Part shown: one piece after another, positions 4,432 through 5,551 of the stretch
Layout: every line of letters starts with the position of its first letter
Numbering within the stretch: the stretch's first letter is position 1
Assembly: GCA_025457905.1 (NCBI GenBank)
Contig: JALOTM010000083.1
Coordinates: 1 to 5,551, forward strand
Source: Methanomassiliicoccales archaeon
GTDB lineage: Archaea; Thermoplasmatota; Thermoplasmata; Methanomassiliicoccales; UBA472
DNA length: 5,551 bases
Direction: 5' to 3'
The notes under the pieces: model-generated
The model's input: only the letters and a program-made list of their open reading frames with translations
Databases searched by the model: none
Told to the model about the DNA's origin: nothing
Program-made: the position numbers and the translations under genes

Positions 4432-5551
4432 AAGCCGGTCTCCTCCTCGCCCTTCATCTTCTTCACGTCGGAGCTCATCTCCCGCCCCATCTTGATGTAC
4501 TGCATGGCCATGGACTTGCGGAAGCGGTTGCCGGAGACGAAGAACTGCAGCTGCCTCATGAACACCTTCGGACGGACGTAGGTGCCCACCCAGAACTCGC
4601 TGAACACCTCAGACAGCGTCTCTGGCGGCACCGAGGTCCTGATAACCGAGCGGTCGAAGCCGTACTCCCTCCAGTCCTGGCTGGTTATCAGCCCCCTCTC
4701 CCTCAGGTCCTGGTACATGTCCGTGCCGGGGAAGGGGACGGCCAGGCTCCCGACCACGAAGGAGCAGTGGTCCGGGTAGAGGCGCTTGCCGTATTCCAGA
4801 AGGGCCTCCACCGACTCCTTGGTGTCCTCCGGCAGGCCGAAGAGAAGGTAGACGGAGACGAGCACGTCCAGCTCCTTCTCCAGGGTGTCCATCATCCTCT
4901 CCACCGCCGAAGGGTCGTAGCCCTTCTTGCCGAACCTCTGCCGCATGGCGGGGTCCGGCGTCTCCAGGCCGAAGACGATCTTGAAGAGGCCGTCCCGCTT
5001 CATCCGGGGCCACAGGTCCTGGTAGCGGGCGAACACATCCTCCCTGGTCTCGTAGTACCAGAAGAGCTCCTCCCCGCTGGCCTCCAGCGCCTCCAGGAAG
5101 CCCTCCAGCTGCCCCCTGTCCAGGAACGAGGAGTCGTCCTGGAAGAAGAAGGTGTCGTGCTGGAAGTTGCGCTTGACCCAGACCATCTCCTCCACTATCC
5201 TCCTGGGGTCCCTGCGCCTGACGCCCTTGTGCACCTTCCAGGTGACGCAGTGCGGGCAGCTGAAGGGGCAGCCGCGCGAGGAGGATATGCCGATCATCCT
5301 GTTGCCGGCCCAGTGGTACTTCTCCACCGGGAACAGCTGCCAGGCCGGGAACGGCAGCGAGTCCAGGTCCGGGATGGGTGGGCGGTCCGGGTTCCTCACG
5401 GCCCTCCCGGCCGCATCCCTGAAGGTCAGCCCCTCGACCTCGGCCAGGTCCCCCTGTCCCGACAGCACCTCGCATAGGTGGGAGAGGGTCTCCTCCGCCT
5501 CCCCCCTGGCGACCATGTCCAGCTCGGGGCAACTCTCTATCGATTCCACGT
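4428..5551 (-). CDS. B12-binding-type radical SAM protein, N-terminus cut off by the window edge
   Basis: The minus-strand frame enters at the right edge and runs to TAG at 4430-4428; about 373 residues are visible. Numbering from the GTG at 5549, the segment ESCPELDMVARGEAEET (5-21) matches the end of the cobalamin-binding domain of BchE-like enzymes, so most of that domain should lie to the right, outside the window. Next comes a linker with PPIPDLDSLPFPAW (57-70), then the radical SAM core. The 4Fe-4S site is C94-xxx-C98-xx-C101 in SSRGCPFSCPHC, coding bases 5247-5270. FFFQDDSSF (134-142), FGLETPDPAMRQRFGKKGY (193-211) and FGLPEDT (237-243) follow the usual order of S-adenosylmethionine-contact strands. 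Enzymes of this class perform cobalamin-assisted methylations, cyclisations or other radical reactions, usually under anoxic conditions. The substrate cannot be told from the sequence. The C-terminal part (about 300-373) is basic, and the gene converges on DUF531 with a 4-base overlap. Confidence 0.85.
   Translation of the reverse strand, partial: VESIESCPELDMVARGEAEETLSHLCEVLSGQGDLAEVEGLTFRDAAGRAVRNPDRPPIPDLDSLPFPAWQLFPVEKYHWAGNRMIGISSSRGCPFSCPHCVTWKVHKGVRRRDPRRIVEEMVWVKRNFQHDTFFFQDDSSFLDRGQLEGFLEALEASGEELFWYYETREDVFARYQDLWPRMKRDGLFKIVFGLETPDPAMRQRFGKKGYDPSAVERMMDTLEKELDVLVSVYLLFGLPEDTKESVEALLEYGKRLYPDHCSFVVGSLAVPFPGTDMYQDLRERGLITSQDWREYGFDRSVIRTSVPPETLSEVFSEFWVGTYVRPKVFMRQLQFFVSGNRFRKSMAMQYIKMGREMSSDVKKMKGEEETGF

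Noticed and set aside
4767..5477. A 236-residue plus-strand frame opposite the radical SAM gene
   Set aside because: It is antisense to a gene with clear CxxxCxxC and other family motifs, and its Leu/Val/His-rich composition is that of a shadow frame.

Overview
The window reads as GC-rich archaeal chromosome. It carries a deoxyhypusine synthase, an enzyme of archaea and eukaryotes that modifies aIF5A/eIF5A, and an archaeal DUF531 (COG1772) protein. It also carries a RAD55/KaiC-like protein, and two promoters that look like archaeal BRE plus TATA elements. The GC-rich third codon positions, the coiled-coil RAD55-like protein and the cobalamin-type radical SAM protein would suit a Thermoplasmatota archaeon, perhaps of the Methanomassiliicoccales. 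That placement is inference and has not been searched. I see no mobile element, CRISPR array, tRNA or rRNA.

Layout: (1) bases 1-258 hold the 3' end of an unrecognised plus-strand gene. (2) It converges on a 649-residue minus-strand gene (313-2262) for a long coiled-coil protein ending in a RecA/KaiC-like domain whose Walker A and Walker B motifs are both damaged. (3) A 247-base divergent region (2263-2509) has a TATA-type promoter in each direction and several short palindromes. (4) A plus-strand run follows: a 59-residue unknown protein (2510-2689), deoxyhypusine synthase (2769-3830) and a DUF531 probable SPOUT-fold RNA methyltransferase (3880-4431). (5) A minus-strand cobalamin-type radical SAM gene (4428 to the right edge) converges on the DUF531 gene. 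The two stop codons share the same four-base palindrome, CTAG.

Together, deoxyhypusine synthase and the DUF531 protein suggest a small cluster serving translation: one modifies initiation factor 5A and the other is predicted to methylate RNA. The 59-residue gene upstream may belong to the same transcription unit. The coiled-coil protein is divergently transcribed and has no evident functional tie. The points most worth a second look are the altered polyamine-pocket residues of the deoxyhypusine synthase, the degenerate ATPase domain on a long coiled coil, the perfect 7-bp inverted repeat just upstream of the synthase gene, and the shared amber stops at 4428-4431.
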